From: Ianthella basta
Lineage: Eukaryota > Porifera > Demospongiae > Verongiida > Ianthellidae
DNA: 64,000 nucleotides
Direction of reading: 5' to 3'
NCBI GenBank assembly: GCA_964019415.1
Contig: OZ025868.1
Location: 4,553,371 to 4,617,370 of the forward strand
Shown in pieces: positions 32,980-43,645 of this stretch. The first letter of the stretch is position 1; every line of letters starts with the position of its first letter. The position numbers and the translations under genes are program-made. The notes below the pieces were generated by a model. That model had not been told where the DNA came from, did not search any database, and was given only the letters and a program-made list of their open reading frames with translations.

Positions 32980-34203
32980 CTTGCTATGAAGGCAGCTAGT
33001 CTTATATAGGGCAAGGCTGCAGGTTGAGAGTTAGCACATTGTAAACGCACAGGTAATTTCAATACAGAAGTGTGCTATTTATATTTCATTAGTTATTTAC
33101 ACAGATACTGCATGCAGTGTGACCAAATGCCCAGCATGTTTCGTTAGATACTGTTGCTATAACCAATTATAAGCCACCTGGCTTCACAAGCTATTGAAGT
33201 CTAGATAAAACATTAACATTCTACAAATTCCCTTTTCAGCACAAACTTTGTTCATAGAAAATGTGATATCAATGGTTCTTTACATGAATACTGCAATCTG
33301 GACACATGACATTACCAGTATGTCTCTTTAGGCATTGGCGTTACAGCCTCCATTACAACCTGGGCCAGCTAACTGACCATTATAGAGAGGTGGCTCCCTA
33401 CAGAGGTAGATTGTAATGTTTTAGTGCTATTTGGGACCAGGGAGGCTAGCTGACTTAGAGAGGTGGCTGCCTAACACAGTGATCATCTTAGGCAGACTCT
33501 ACTATAATACAGTAAAGGACTTGTGTGTTGGATAGACAAACATATTTGAGGTGGAAGTATAGCAGTACACAACATGTGGCTTGGTACACCTGCACCATAG
33601 GGTGTCGAGGGAACAACAACGTGACACACCGTGAGCTATACTCCTGCTGCCAGTTAAACAGAATGAGGATGCAACCGAGCTAAACACTTCACAAGCTATA
33701 AAAGTCTGCTGTAAGCAACAAAGCTCTCTCTTCTATAATAGATGGTCACCCCCCTCTCTTCCCCCCTCCAAATGTACCCTTCATTGTCTGTGTACCATGG
33801 TGATGTAATAGAAGACAGGGTAGAGAACTACACATGGTAAGAAAGTGGGGGAAGGGAAAAATGGCATCTAACTGGACTTCAAACAGCATACACAGTCAGC
33901 CTTTAGTAATTGAGCCATGACTCCTGCTAGACACTGCCCACATCAGTACATAAAGAGGAAGATTGCTGGCTTTGGCATGTCCAGTTGGCTACCACTTTCC
34001 CTTCTCCCTCTCTCCTTATACCATATATATAGTTCCCTACCCTGTATTTCACCACTCTTCCTTAACTACAATGCAAATCACAGCAATATCACATACACTA
34101 AACTCCATGACTGAAAATTATCTTCGATTTACTGTACAGCAAACAAATGGTAGGTATAATATGTAGCAATAAACAGCTTTTCTACAATAGCTACATACAT
34201 ATA
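32980..34203. other. Repeat-rich, no gene recognised
   Basis: Matches 48.8-49.3 kb in places (CAGTAAAGGACTTGTGTG; ATGTGGCTTGGTACACCTG). A pogo-like MITE relic lies at 33385-33512. A sequence at 33790-34010 is related to the foldback arm at 44.5-45.1 kb (TGTACCATGGTGA, GAACTACACATGGTAAG, GGGAAAAATGGCA). Confidence 0.55.
33385..33512. mobile_element. Pogo/Tigger-like MITE relic
   Basis: Shares GAGAGGTGGCT...CCTAACACAGTGATCATCTTAG with the copy at 34204-34379. The left end is decayed. Confidence 0.6.
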
Positions 34204-34379
34204 CAGTGAAACCTGTCTAAGACAGCCACCTGTGGCTGGGTCAGTTCTGACTCACATAAAGAGGTGGTTGCCCTACAGAGGTAGATTACAAAGCTTTAGT
34301 GCCATTCGGGGTCAGGGGAGCTGGCTGTTTTAGAAAGGTGGTTGCCTAACACAGTGACCATCTTAGACAGGTTCCACTG
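34204..34379. mobile_element. Pogo/Tigger-like MITE, well preserved, TA target
   Basis: 176 bp from CAGTGAAACCTGTCTAAGAC to the mirror CTTAGACAGGTTCCACTG, flanked by TA at 34202-34203 and 34380-34381. It is the best copy of a family also seen at 8.9, 23.3 and 33.4 kb. Confidence 0.85.
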
Positions 34380-34640
34380 TACTATCATGTACAAAGTGCA
34401 CAAACATCTGTTATAGTAACTTTCTATTGACTAAATATACAAGTAGCTAACGGATAAATAATGCATGTTAGAGATGAAAAGATGGCAATATAACTATACA
34501 CAACATGTGGTTTAGTACACCTGCACCCTAGGGTGCTAAGGGACTGAGAAAATAGTTACAGAACCACACTATAATTAGTTTCTACACAGAGTCACAGAGA
34601 ATACTCTGATTAAGGACTACATGACATATCACACTTGTTA

Positions 34641-34779
34641 CACTGTAAAAGCAGTGATGGTTTCGGGCCACCAGTGGTGGTTCTCAAAGACAGGCTGTGG
34701 TTTCACACCACCACTTTAACACCTTTCGTCCCTAAGAAACCATCAATGGCAGTTTGAATCCACCACTGTTTTTACAGTG
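34641..34779. mobile_element. CACTGTAAAAA-end MITE, TA target
   Basis: 139 bp. The left end CACTGTAAAAGCAGTGATGG mirrors the right end with few mismatches, with TA on both sides. The interior also contains a GGTGGT/ACCACC inverted pair, so the single strand can fold almost end to end. Confidence 0.8.
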
Positions 34780-34781
34780 TA

Positions 34782-35299
34782 GATATCCCCTGTCACCTAC
34801 ACATGTCACTCGATTGTACTTATGTAAAGACACACCTTACAAAATGTCCTTGTAGCAACTTCTCAAAAGACGAGCTGAATGTCTACCGTTCCTTAGCGTT
34901 TAAGGTCACAAGACAAACAGGAAGTATTCTAAATATAGATCAGGGTACAAGGACCCGATTTAGATTCAGAGCCAGAATGGCTCCCAAAAGGTGGGATGGT
35001 ATGCCATGGAGAACACGCCAAGAATTGCATTCCATGTATAAATTATCACAGTAATATAAAGTTACGTACCTGCAATAACTATGTCATTACATAGTTCAGG
35101 CAAATGCAACGGACATACATACACTAAGCACGTGGTTGTAATTGAATGCTTGTTAATGCCCACCTCTGTGCATACTGTACTACAGACAAGATTATAGTTA
35201 TGATAGTTATGGAGTTATGGTATAGTTTAGTATAGTATTAGTTATGGGTAGCTCACTGCTAATCTATATATGATGTCTGTATATAGAACGTAATGTGGT
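34782..35299. other. Intergenic, no gene recognised
   Basis: An 83-codon plus-strand frame at 34803-35054 has no recognised domain. Part of this stretch (ATTGCATTCCAT) matches 49.6 and 54.9 kb, so it belongs to the duplicated land. Confidence 0.4.
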
Positions 35300-37279
35300 G
35301 TATACTGTCATGACTTGCTATCAATGCTGTAAATCTATACAATATATCTATTTTGTACTATTAATTGCATAATGATTGCTTGGCAGTAGCATTCATACAG
35401 CACAAGCACACATGCATAGATTGTCCGTTTTCATATATTATTGCACTAAGCTGTCACTAGAAATCTGCTTATCATGTTTATACATTTCTGCCAGTTGAAA
35501 GCTCGAGGGGTAGGCTCTGGAATCAACACAGCACTAGTGGGTCCCATCAACAACTGAAGTGTGAACTTGAGGTGCAATCTATTGACCAGTTGAACAGAGC
35601 TCTCTGTATACGCAGTGATCTATCTGTTCTGGAAGGTGCTAAATGTGCTTTGAGATCTAACCTGCACAGGTCTTTATATTTCATCATTTACAATGATGAC
35701 ATCACAACAAAATGAACGCCACACAATCTCCACGTACATAGGCAGTGTGTAGTCGAACATGTAGAAGTCTACTCCTCCCATGTCCTTGTGTATACTAGCA
35801 TGACCAGCATTCGTGCTGCTATACATGTCCTGTAAACTGTGTAAAGGTGGGAAGGCTGAACTACAAGAGTGGAATGCAATTAGAGCAAACTAATCATCCT
35901 TTCCACTCCTCTTGGTTGCTTATGAATGCACTCAAAAGCAGGGAAGGGTGGGGGAGGGGGTGGGGCGGGGGTGTATATATTAACTCAGTAAGTGAAAGAG
36001 TGAAGTCGATCACTTAAGCTGCATAAGTACAATGGTACCTTGACTTGTCCACTTAATGCAGTCACACTGTATCCAAATTGGTCTGTGAATTAACACAGCA
36101 ATCTCCAGTGTTTGACAGGATCTGACGGATGACCCCATTTAGAAGGTCTGCATTAGCTATCAGCTGGTGTTATAACTGAGGTTCCTGCAGAACGAAAGAG
36201 ATAAGCACAAAACACTCTATACAACAAGCTGGGTTTTCATTCAATATAAACAGACAGTGATACTGTAGAGGTGCATTACTGCATGTCAACACTGCAAGGA
36301 AAGTTGTGAGCTGCAAGCACAGTATAAACTTCAAACAGGTACAGAACGTTTAGATCCGTGGATCTTCATCAGCTGTAATTGCATCCTGTACCCGTTTGAA
36401 GCTAATATTATGTTTGCAGATCACAAACTTCCTTTGCATAAGCAGACAAGGCTGGCTACTTCAACATGATTGGTGTGAGGTAGTGAACACCAGTTGAGTT
36501 GACTGTGAGTCCAACTACTGCTCTACTTATTATAGCCTTGTACTTGTAGTGGCTATAGAAGCAACCAGTCTTAATGCACCACAGCATGAGTATGCAACAC
36601 TACTGAGCCCCAATTATGTGATCTTTGTTGGATGACTGAGGAGGTCATGTAAGTACATACAGAGTTACACAATCAGTTAAGCAATGACAAGGGCTAAGTC
36701 CAGTTGCATTCTGGCAGAGGTAATGGAGAGGTCATGACTCAGGCAGATGGGAATGTGTGTGATGGTGGTGCCAGTATACATGTAGTGATCACAACACACA
36801 CAAAAGTGTTCAGAACAGTGAAGTGGGATGGTACGAGGTGAATTCAGAAGGTCAAGGGTCATGGAGGAACTACACAGCCCAGGAGCAAATGTACAACTGG
36901 CCGCACGGGACACCAAAGTGTTGTCCCACAGTGAGGAATGGGACAATGCATCAAGTGCACACTTTCCAAACGTCCACATGTCATTTTACTGGTTCAATGT
37001 TGGACAGCAGAAAATCTATTACTCTCTACATTTTCTGTATGAAGTATGCTTAACTCTCAATACTACAGCTAGAAGCAACAACTTGTATAAAAACAGCTAG
37101 ATATTTATCTAGATATTCATTAATCAATGAACAATACCAGCCATATCAACGCTTGCATGCCTCCACCACTGAGGGAGGGCTTGGTGACAAGGTACACTTA
37201 CACAAAATGATTATTAGTATTGTTCCCACCAGCAGTGTTTAGACACAACATTATATAAAGGAGGTATCACCTCCAAGTA

Positions 37280-37456
37280 CAGTCAATTTTAGAATGGCTG
37301 TCCAAAAATAAATGGCAAATGGCATGACATCATAGCAAATGGCAGTACTGTACAATAGGTGTGATGTAATGGCAAGCATTTAAAACTAATAGTGACGTCA
37401 CGCCATTTGAGTATTCTGCCATTTGCCATTCTGGCCAATCACTCTGAAATTGACTG
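37280..37456. mobile_element. CAGTCAATTT-end MITE, TA target, copy alpha
   Basis: 177 bp with mirrored ends (CAGTCAATTT...AAATTGACTG), TA on each side, and inner inverted blocks AAATGGCAAATGGC and TGACGTCA. The orthologous insertion at 57993-58168 shows it landed before the duplication. Confidence 0.8.
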
Positions 37457-37772
37457 TAGTATTGTGAATAGAAAATGACCACTTGCTGTAGATGGGGAAC
37501 CTTGGTGCCACTAAGGTGCATCATCCTGTAACTTGAAATTCCACGGAGGTATGTGCGATCAAATTTTAAATGGGGCACCCTTCAGCAACTTGCATTTGGT
37601 TGCTCAAGTAATGGTTCTCATTCCACTGACCCCATACCCTGACCCAGTTACATTGTTACTATTGTTGTAAAAACAGATTGCTGTCATTGTATTGGGAAAC
37701 CTCCACACCCTTCATACACCAGCCCCTATTCGTGTAACTATCCACACTGATGCAAGTAATACCTTGTAAACC

Positions 37773-38072
37773 ATGCAGAACCGATATCCCCAAGTTACAC
37801 TGCCAGTGGCCAGTGCTGAATATTACGACCTACCGGTAGACAAGGAAGAAGGCACCTTGCGCGACAAATTCCTTTTAGATGTCCTCAAAAATGGTACTCC
37901 ACTGGCTACAAAGTGCAGATACCTGACTGCTGTGAATTTACTTGTGTGTAGTACTATCTACATCAAGTGTGGATACAGGTGGGGCATGGGTCCAGTACAT
38001 CTTCCAGAAACTACCTGGATTAACTCCAGCCTAAGAATTTCAAGTACTAATGACACAACTAACTATTTGTAG
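37773..38072 (+). other. Open frame shared by three duplication copies, probably not a gene
   Basis: Encodes MQNRYPQVTLPVASAEYYDL, then PVDKEEGTLRDKFLLDVLKN. Related frames lie at 58485-58730 (81 codons) and 52292-52531. Between alpha and gamma I count about 12 amino-acid changes but only about 2 silent changes over 81 codons, which is not the pattern of a constrained protein. No domain is recognised. Confidence 0.35.
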
Positions 38073-40126
38073 CTATGCTTCCTCCATGAAAATCACTTAC
38101 AAAACAGCAAGTTGCAACCTTTCATTTTACACCTACATAACTCATGTACTTGAAGATACGTAACTATGTAGAAGAGGCCATTAGTTCAAAGTAGTGAGAG
38201 TGTAGTAAGCATTACATGCATATGCTGCAACACGTCAATGTCACTCTAGGGTCAGTGTGCCTTTTACTTCAAGAGCCTTATACTAAACCAGTAGGACTGT
38301 GGTGGACTGATCTGCATGCCAGTCATATGTAAAACCTGTCTTTACCAGTCCAACTATAACGTGCAACCTTTACTGTATAGCTATGTAAGTACACCTACAT
38401 GAATTTATTACTGCACAGATTCTGAGAAGAATACCCCATGGCATCACGGACAAGATGGTCCTGTTACCCAGTAACCCCAGTGCCTGATCTTAAATGTAAC
38501 ATTTCCAGCTATCCATGTGCCTAGTAGGCCAGCAGCAGTAGAAATAAGCACTGCATATCATTGCATCAAAATTGCAGAGAATCAAATGTGACTCCCAATT
38601 ATGTACTGTGCAGTAATTATGCCAGTCCAGTAGCCCAATTGATCTAGTTATGCACCAGTTCAGTGAGTACTGACACCCTGGCAAACAGAACAGCACTTGC
38701 ATGGTAAGGAGGTACCTTCAGTGACTAATACCAAATGCGTAACACATTTACATGCATACACAATAGCTGTATGAGGTTCACTGTAGCTACATACATGTTA
38801 TACTGGCCAGATGTTCTCAACTTCTGGAGTAGGTGTATGTAGCTACGTATGTGTACAATGTATTGACATTTTTGCTAATATATAAAACAACTTTACGATA
38901 GTTCTACTCCAAAAGAGCACAGTGCAAAGAGGGATTAGTCATACACACTTAGTGAAGTTGGATTGCTGGGAGGTTTAGGGACTAAAGACCAGTGAGCTCT
39001 GGAGTGTTGTGTACTGTTTGGGCGTTGGGTATGTTCAATAATAAAGTATCTTTACCCTCGATCAATTGTCCCCAAACGAACATAGTAGCAAGAAGAGTTG
39101 GTCATGAACATTCACTGAAGTCAGCATTCAGGGAGGAGCAGGGACTAACGAACAGTAAGCTGTTGAACAATGCGGACTGTTAAAGAGCTAAGTAGCTACA
39201 TTTACCAATTAAACATCTTTACCCTCGCTCGATCGCCTCTAAACGAACATAGTAGCAAGAAGATGCAGTACTTAACACTCACTGAGTTGGGCATTCAGGG
39301 AGGATCTCGTCCTTGGGAAATGGTACAACAGAGTGCCTTGCTGACGGAGGTTGAGCGGCCATGTTTTCAGGAAGCAAAGGGAAATACCCTGCAAATAGGC
39401 GGGGGGGACAGGTTCGAGGTGCGTAGCTATAAGTCCTAGCTAGCTTTAGCTAGCAAGACTTCGTTACCTTGCTAGCTGCATTTGTAGTAGCCATGGTGGT
39501 TAATATGTGGTGGCGGAATATATAGCTATGTATACGTTAGCTACCCCAATACGTAGCTAGCTGTGTTTAAATGAAATCTTAATTGCACAGTTAGCTATGT
39601 ACATGCATGCCACATACAATGTTGTAAGCCGTCTGCTAGAACCTAATGATCTGTTTATGATGATGTATAATGCCATTTTCGTATTGTGCATCATGCCAGT
39701 ATAGCTATTAGCTAGTTCTCCTCTATCCAGCACCTCATTTGGCACATACCAAATAAGATGCAGAAAGAACTGGTGCATAGCAATACACAATGATCTAGTG
39801 GCACAATCCTGAAAGCTAAAGTGACAACTAATGAATGATTTGTTGCAACTGAAGTTCTTATTATCAGCCTGATTAATCTCGTTTCTTTTGATGTATTTAC
39901 TGCCAGTGGTTGAGCCAAATGGACAGGTACAATATGGATTAGCTTGCTTACGCACCATGAGTTAATACACAATATGTTGTGTTCCAAAATGTCTGGTCCT
40001 ATTCAACAGTTACTTGGTAGCTAGCTACAATGAACTTCAATTCTGCAAGCACTTCAACTTGACACATTGATGTACTTGCTCTCTTGTGACTTGTAACTCA
40101 TCTCAATGGGAGGCAGCAGCCCTGCT

Positions 40127-41756
40127 TCACAGGAGGGATTGGGACAGCTGAGGAGTGCTGCACAACTCACCACCTCTCAGCTCAGCTCTGCACCTCTGCA
40201 GTCTCTTGTACATCACTGCATGCACCACTGCACTGACTGTGCAGGTGGACAGTGACAGTGTCAACACAAGTGACAGGATGATTGATAGCACCGTCACTGT
40301 GGTTTGACAGCTGCAGGTGCCTGAATGATGATAACGAACACCTCAGTGCATTATTGAGGACCAATCATGGGAATATAGTCTGCACATACGCTATTATAAG
40401 CTATCTGTAGTAAAGTGTGCCCCCAAAATATACAATACCTTCGTGACATGTGCGCACACACAAACACACACACACACACACACAGCTATACGTGTAGCTA
40501 GCCAATTATTAGCAGTTTTACACATGCATGTGGAGTAGCATATAGCTAAGTCCTCACTCACCATGTAGACTAGTTCCAGATGTAGTGATACTTGGAGTTG
40601 GCAGGTGCATTAGAACTATATAGATGGCACATGAACTGTGCATTATTGATTATAACACAACAAAAGTTACATAACTATATCCAAGAACATGATACGTAGT
40701 ATACCTCACCTTTAATGCCTTTATCAGTAGTGAAGTACCCCATGACCTTTGCCCTCTGCCCGTCTGCTCCCTCTCCCTTCCTCACAGCCTCCACCTCAAT
40801 CCTGTAAGTGGTGCCAGGTTGGAGGGAGGCCAGAGTGTGGGAGGTGTCACTGTCAGCAGGTAGGGTGACATTGATGGAAGCATCTTGGGTGGAGTGGGAC
40901 ACAGCGAACGAGTAGCACCTGGGGTAGCCAGCTGACCAGGTGACACTCAAAGTGGTTGCTGTACTACTTGCCAAGTTCAAGTTGTAAATAATCACTTCAG
41001 CAGCTGGAAGATATATATAATAATTGCATATTAATTTTGCAAATGTGTAGAGCATAAACATTATTCATCGTTCAATTTTGTGTTCTATTGTTCTAGGTTG
41101 CAAATGTCACAGTGAGTACCCTTGCATTCATACATTTAATTACTGAAGTACGTTTCAGTTTCTGGACTGATTCAGCTCAATTGTATCATTAGATCTAGCA
41201 TTCAAGGGATGTCACAGTACAGTTAGAAAGGGTTTAATGGCACTAGTACTGTTGCTTATATTTGCATGTACCACATTCATTCTGCGGGATGTATAAATTG
41301 CTCTGTGGCTGTGATCCATTACTAAGAGCAGGCAGCCTGCGATACCCTGTTGCCAAGTTGGTGTAGCTGTCCACCACTACCTCCTGATAGGTGGCGGTGC
41401 GAGGGAGGACAGTGTGTCCAGGGATGTCAGAAGGGGTATTCGTTGTCTGACCACCAACAAGCCACCACACTGTCAGCAATCCCTCTACACCATCATACTG
41501 ACACCTGAGGGTGATGTTACCAGTTCTACACACATAAGGGGCAGCTGGGTGGGTCTGAGTGAGGACCACTGAACCTGCACAGGACAAGACATGTGTACCG
41601 TAGCTGAAATACGAGTAATTGAAATTCTGAGCATTGCTATAAGCTCTTCATTTTGTTGCTAATACGAGTATTTAGCTGTGATAACTGGGTTTGTTGGTTA
41701 CCTGTAGTATCTGGCAATATCCAAAATAGAATCACAACCAAGAACGCTACCTCCAT
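40127..41756 (-). CDS. F1-C: Ig-FN3 receptor, most complete F1 copy
   Basis: Exons in phase 1 throughout: signal 41702-41756 (MEVAFLVVILFWILPDTTG), Ig 41275-41574, FN3 40710-41003, linker 40562-40615, TM/tail 40127-40296. Ig starts SVVLTQTHPAAPYVCRTG with W in VWWLVGG, but the second Ig cysteine is replaced: the family YRC or YHC is GYRRLPALSNG here. FN3 has VTWSAGYPRCYSFAVSHST and SLQPGTTYRIEVEA. The TM is MTVLSIILSLVLTLSLSTCT, then VSAVVHAVMYKRLQRCR, and the frame stops after CSTPQLSQSLL, giving a tail of about 25 residues. About 90 bp just past the stop, present in A, B and D, is deleted. The frame is complete, so it may be expressed; without the disulphide the Ig fold would be altered. 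The Ig donor (GTGGTA) is weak. Confidence 0.7.
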
Positions 41757-42572
41757 TTTGCTGTGTGCCTTCTATATGAGGTATATTATGCATTTCCTGG
41801 CCAGCTGAATAATTATTATGCAACTACTTTTGCACTTTAAATATCTATAGTGACTTGCGTGGGCGGATCAAAGGAATTTTGAGTACTTTATATTGCGTAA
41901 TCTTGCAGAGTGCTTTATGGCCGTTCTTTATGGAAGTTAAAGAACGCTAGGTGAGCCATAAAGAACTCTAGCGAGAAACGCAAGCACTCAAACTTCCTCC
42001 TTACGCTTTTAAGGGTGGACTCTGTCCAGTGTGGTCTGACTGAGACCGCGAATTACACAATTACTTTTCATTTCTGCCGAAGTGTGACCTCGACGCTCCG
42101 TAAGTTAAAGCCTAGCCTGCCACCCATCTTTTGCTTCTGAAAGGCGGCAACAAGTGCTTTAATGGCAAAGAAAGAGTGCTTCGCTAGTCTTTTTGCGGTT
42201 CTTGAACTGGCAGTCCGAGCGGGCATCTGCGCACTAGCTAGCTAGCTAGCTAGCCAAACGGATAGTAACAACGGCAGGAAGTAGTTGCTCTTCTGCGATG
42301 CTAAAAAGAACATAGCGCAACTCAGACTTGTTCCATTAAGGCGCATTGAGAGTCTTCTTGCCAGTGAAGGACCGTTTTCGCCTGTTACTGCTACAGCTAC
42401 TCGCTTCACTCTACCTTCCTTCTGATCAGAATGCGGTAAGTTTGAATGGAGTCAACCAATCGGATTACAGATGACGCAATGGAATCAGCCAAATATGGCT
42501 TGCAGATGACGCAATCGGAAAATGGAAGACTGAAGGCCGACCGTCCGCCCGCGCAAGTCACTCTATATCATT
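41757..42572. other. Non-duplicated insert, no gene recognised
   Basis: G+C-richer than its surroundings. At 41917-41970 there is an inverted pair TTCTTTATGG / CCATAAAGAA. A run of GCTAGC units lies at 42234-42255. An 83-codon frame from 42446 overlaps the hairpin element and is not considered coding. Confidence 0.45.
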
Positions 42573-42727
42573 TAAAGTGGGCTAGGAGTGCTTTACGCGA
42601 TTTATGGCACTCGGTGTGGGGGTCTCGTTGCGTGATAAAGCACTCGGCTTCGCCTCGTGCTTTATCAGCAACTCGACCCCCACACCTCGAGCCATAAATC
42701 GCGTAAAGCACTCCTAGCCCACTTTAA
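42573..42727. repeat. 155-bp near-perfect hairpin element
   Basis: Left arm 42573-42642 and right arm 42656-42727 are reverse complements with few mismatches (GTGGGCTAGGAGTGCTTTAC at the outer end, GTGATAAAGCAC at the inner). The 13-base centre is TCGGCTTCGCCTC. It has no coding capacity. The left flank (42547-42589) recurs alone at 32622-32665. Confidence 0.9.
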
Positions 42728-43645
42728 GTAACATATACATGCACATGCATTGAAACTTATAATAAGAGTTTAATGCACGTCACTTGAATTGCAGTCTTGA
42801 ACATGCATGTAGCTTGATTAAGTATATATATATATTCATAATTATTGTACGTATTATAGATAAATATTAATTTGATGATTTCTTGAGCTCACAATGGAGA
42901 TGGTCTCTGCCATAAGAGTTCTCTATCTAGGTAAGCTGTTTAAAAAACCTGTTCTACAGTTGTACAGCAATTTTAAACATGATCTAGCTAAGGAATAAAA
43001 GCATGTACTGTACCATAACACAATTTCTAAATTTTCTTCGCACTTACACCTGAGAGGGAAGAGAATATAAAATTAAAGACACTGTGTGTGCTGTGTGTGT
43101 GTGTGTGTGTGTGCATGTGTGTGAATGAATTCCTCATTCTGAAGTTATATGTACACTTTGTGTGTAATTTACAAACTACTTTAAACATATAGAATGAATA
43201 TTTGATAGCCAAAATTAATGTACATCTATGTGCATCATGCAACATATCGATAGAGAAAACTATAATATATATATATATATATTATATATACATAATACTG
43301 TTTCTTGCACTGATATATGTAGCAGGATGGTGGATTGATATGTACCTGCATGCATGCATAGGTTGGGGTAACCATTCTGCTACCATGCACCTTAATCAAT
43401 AAATAAATGGATTATATACTAAACTACCTGCTTTACTTCACTTTCTACTGCAGTTCACCGGAAAATGGAATCAAAATGTCCAGTGAAGTGTAAGCACAGG
43501 TATCAGCCAGATTACAATGCAAATTCCCGGCAAGGACCCACAGAAAGCTGAGGAATTCAATGGACCACATCAGACAAGATAACTCATTACGTTTGGTTCG
43601 ATAGTTGTATAATTATAGAAACCATTGTGCAGGGCTATCAAATAC
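42728..43645. other. No coding exon identified; expected site of the F2-3 TM exon
   Basis: A minus-strand acceptor near 43050 (CCCTCTCAG) followed by VSAKKI and a stop could be a terminal exon. I could not find a membrane-spanning exon matching either known F2 TM type. TG repeats lie at 43084-43125 and an AT run at about 43262-43290. Confidence 0.35.

Larger units (their letters stand above)
35300..40110. repeat. Segmental duplication, copy alpha
   Basis: Collinear with beta (about 50.6-52.7 plus 53.45-54.9 kb) and gamma (about 56.2-60.87 kb). Marker phrases in order: GCAGTAGCATTCATA, GCTGAAAGCTCGAGGG-like, CAGGATCTGACGGATGACCC, GGAACTACACAGCCCAGGAG, GACAAGGAAGAAGGCACCTT, GAATCAAATGTGACTC, and GGAGTGTTGTGTACTG. 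It ends at the F1-C gene. No conserved coding gene is evident inside except F1 at its edge. Confidence 0.9.

Noticed and set aside
42446-42697. 83-codon frame before the 155-bp hairpin
   Set aside because: More than half lies in the hairpin arm; no splice partner or domain.
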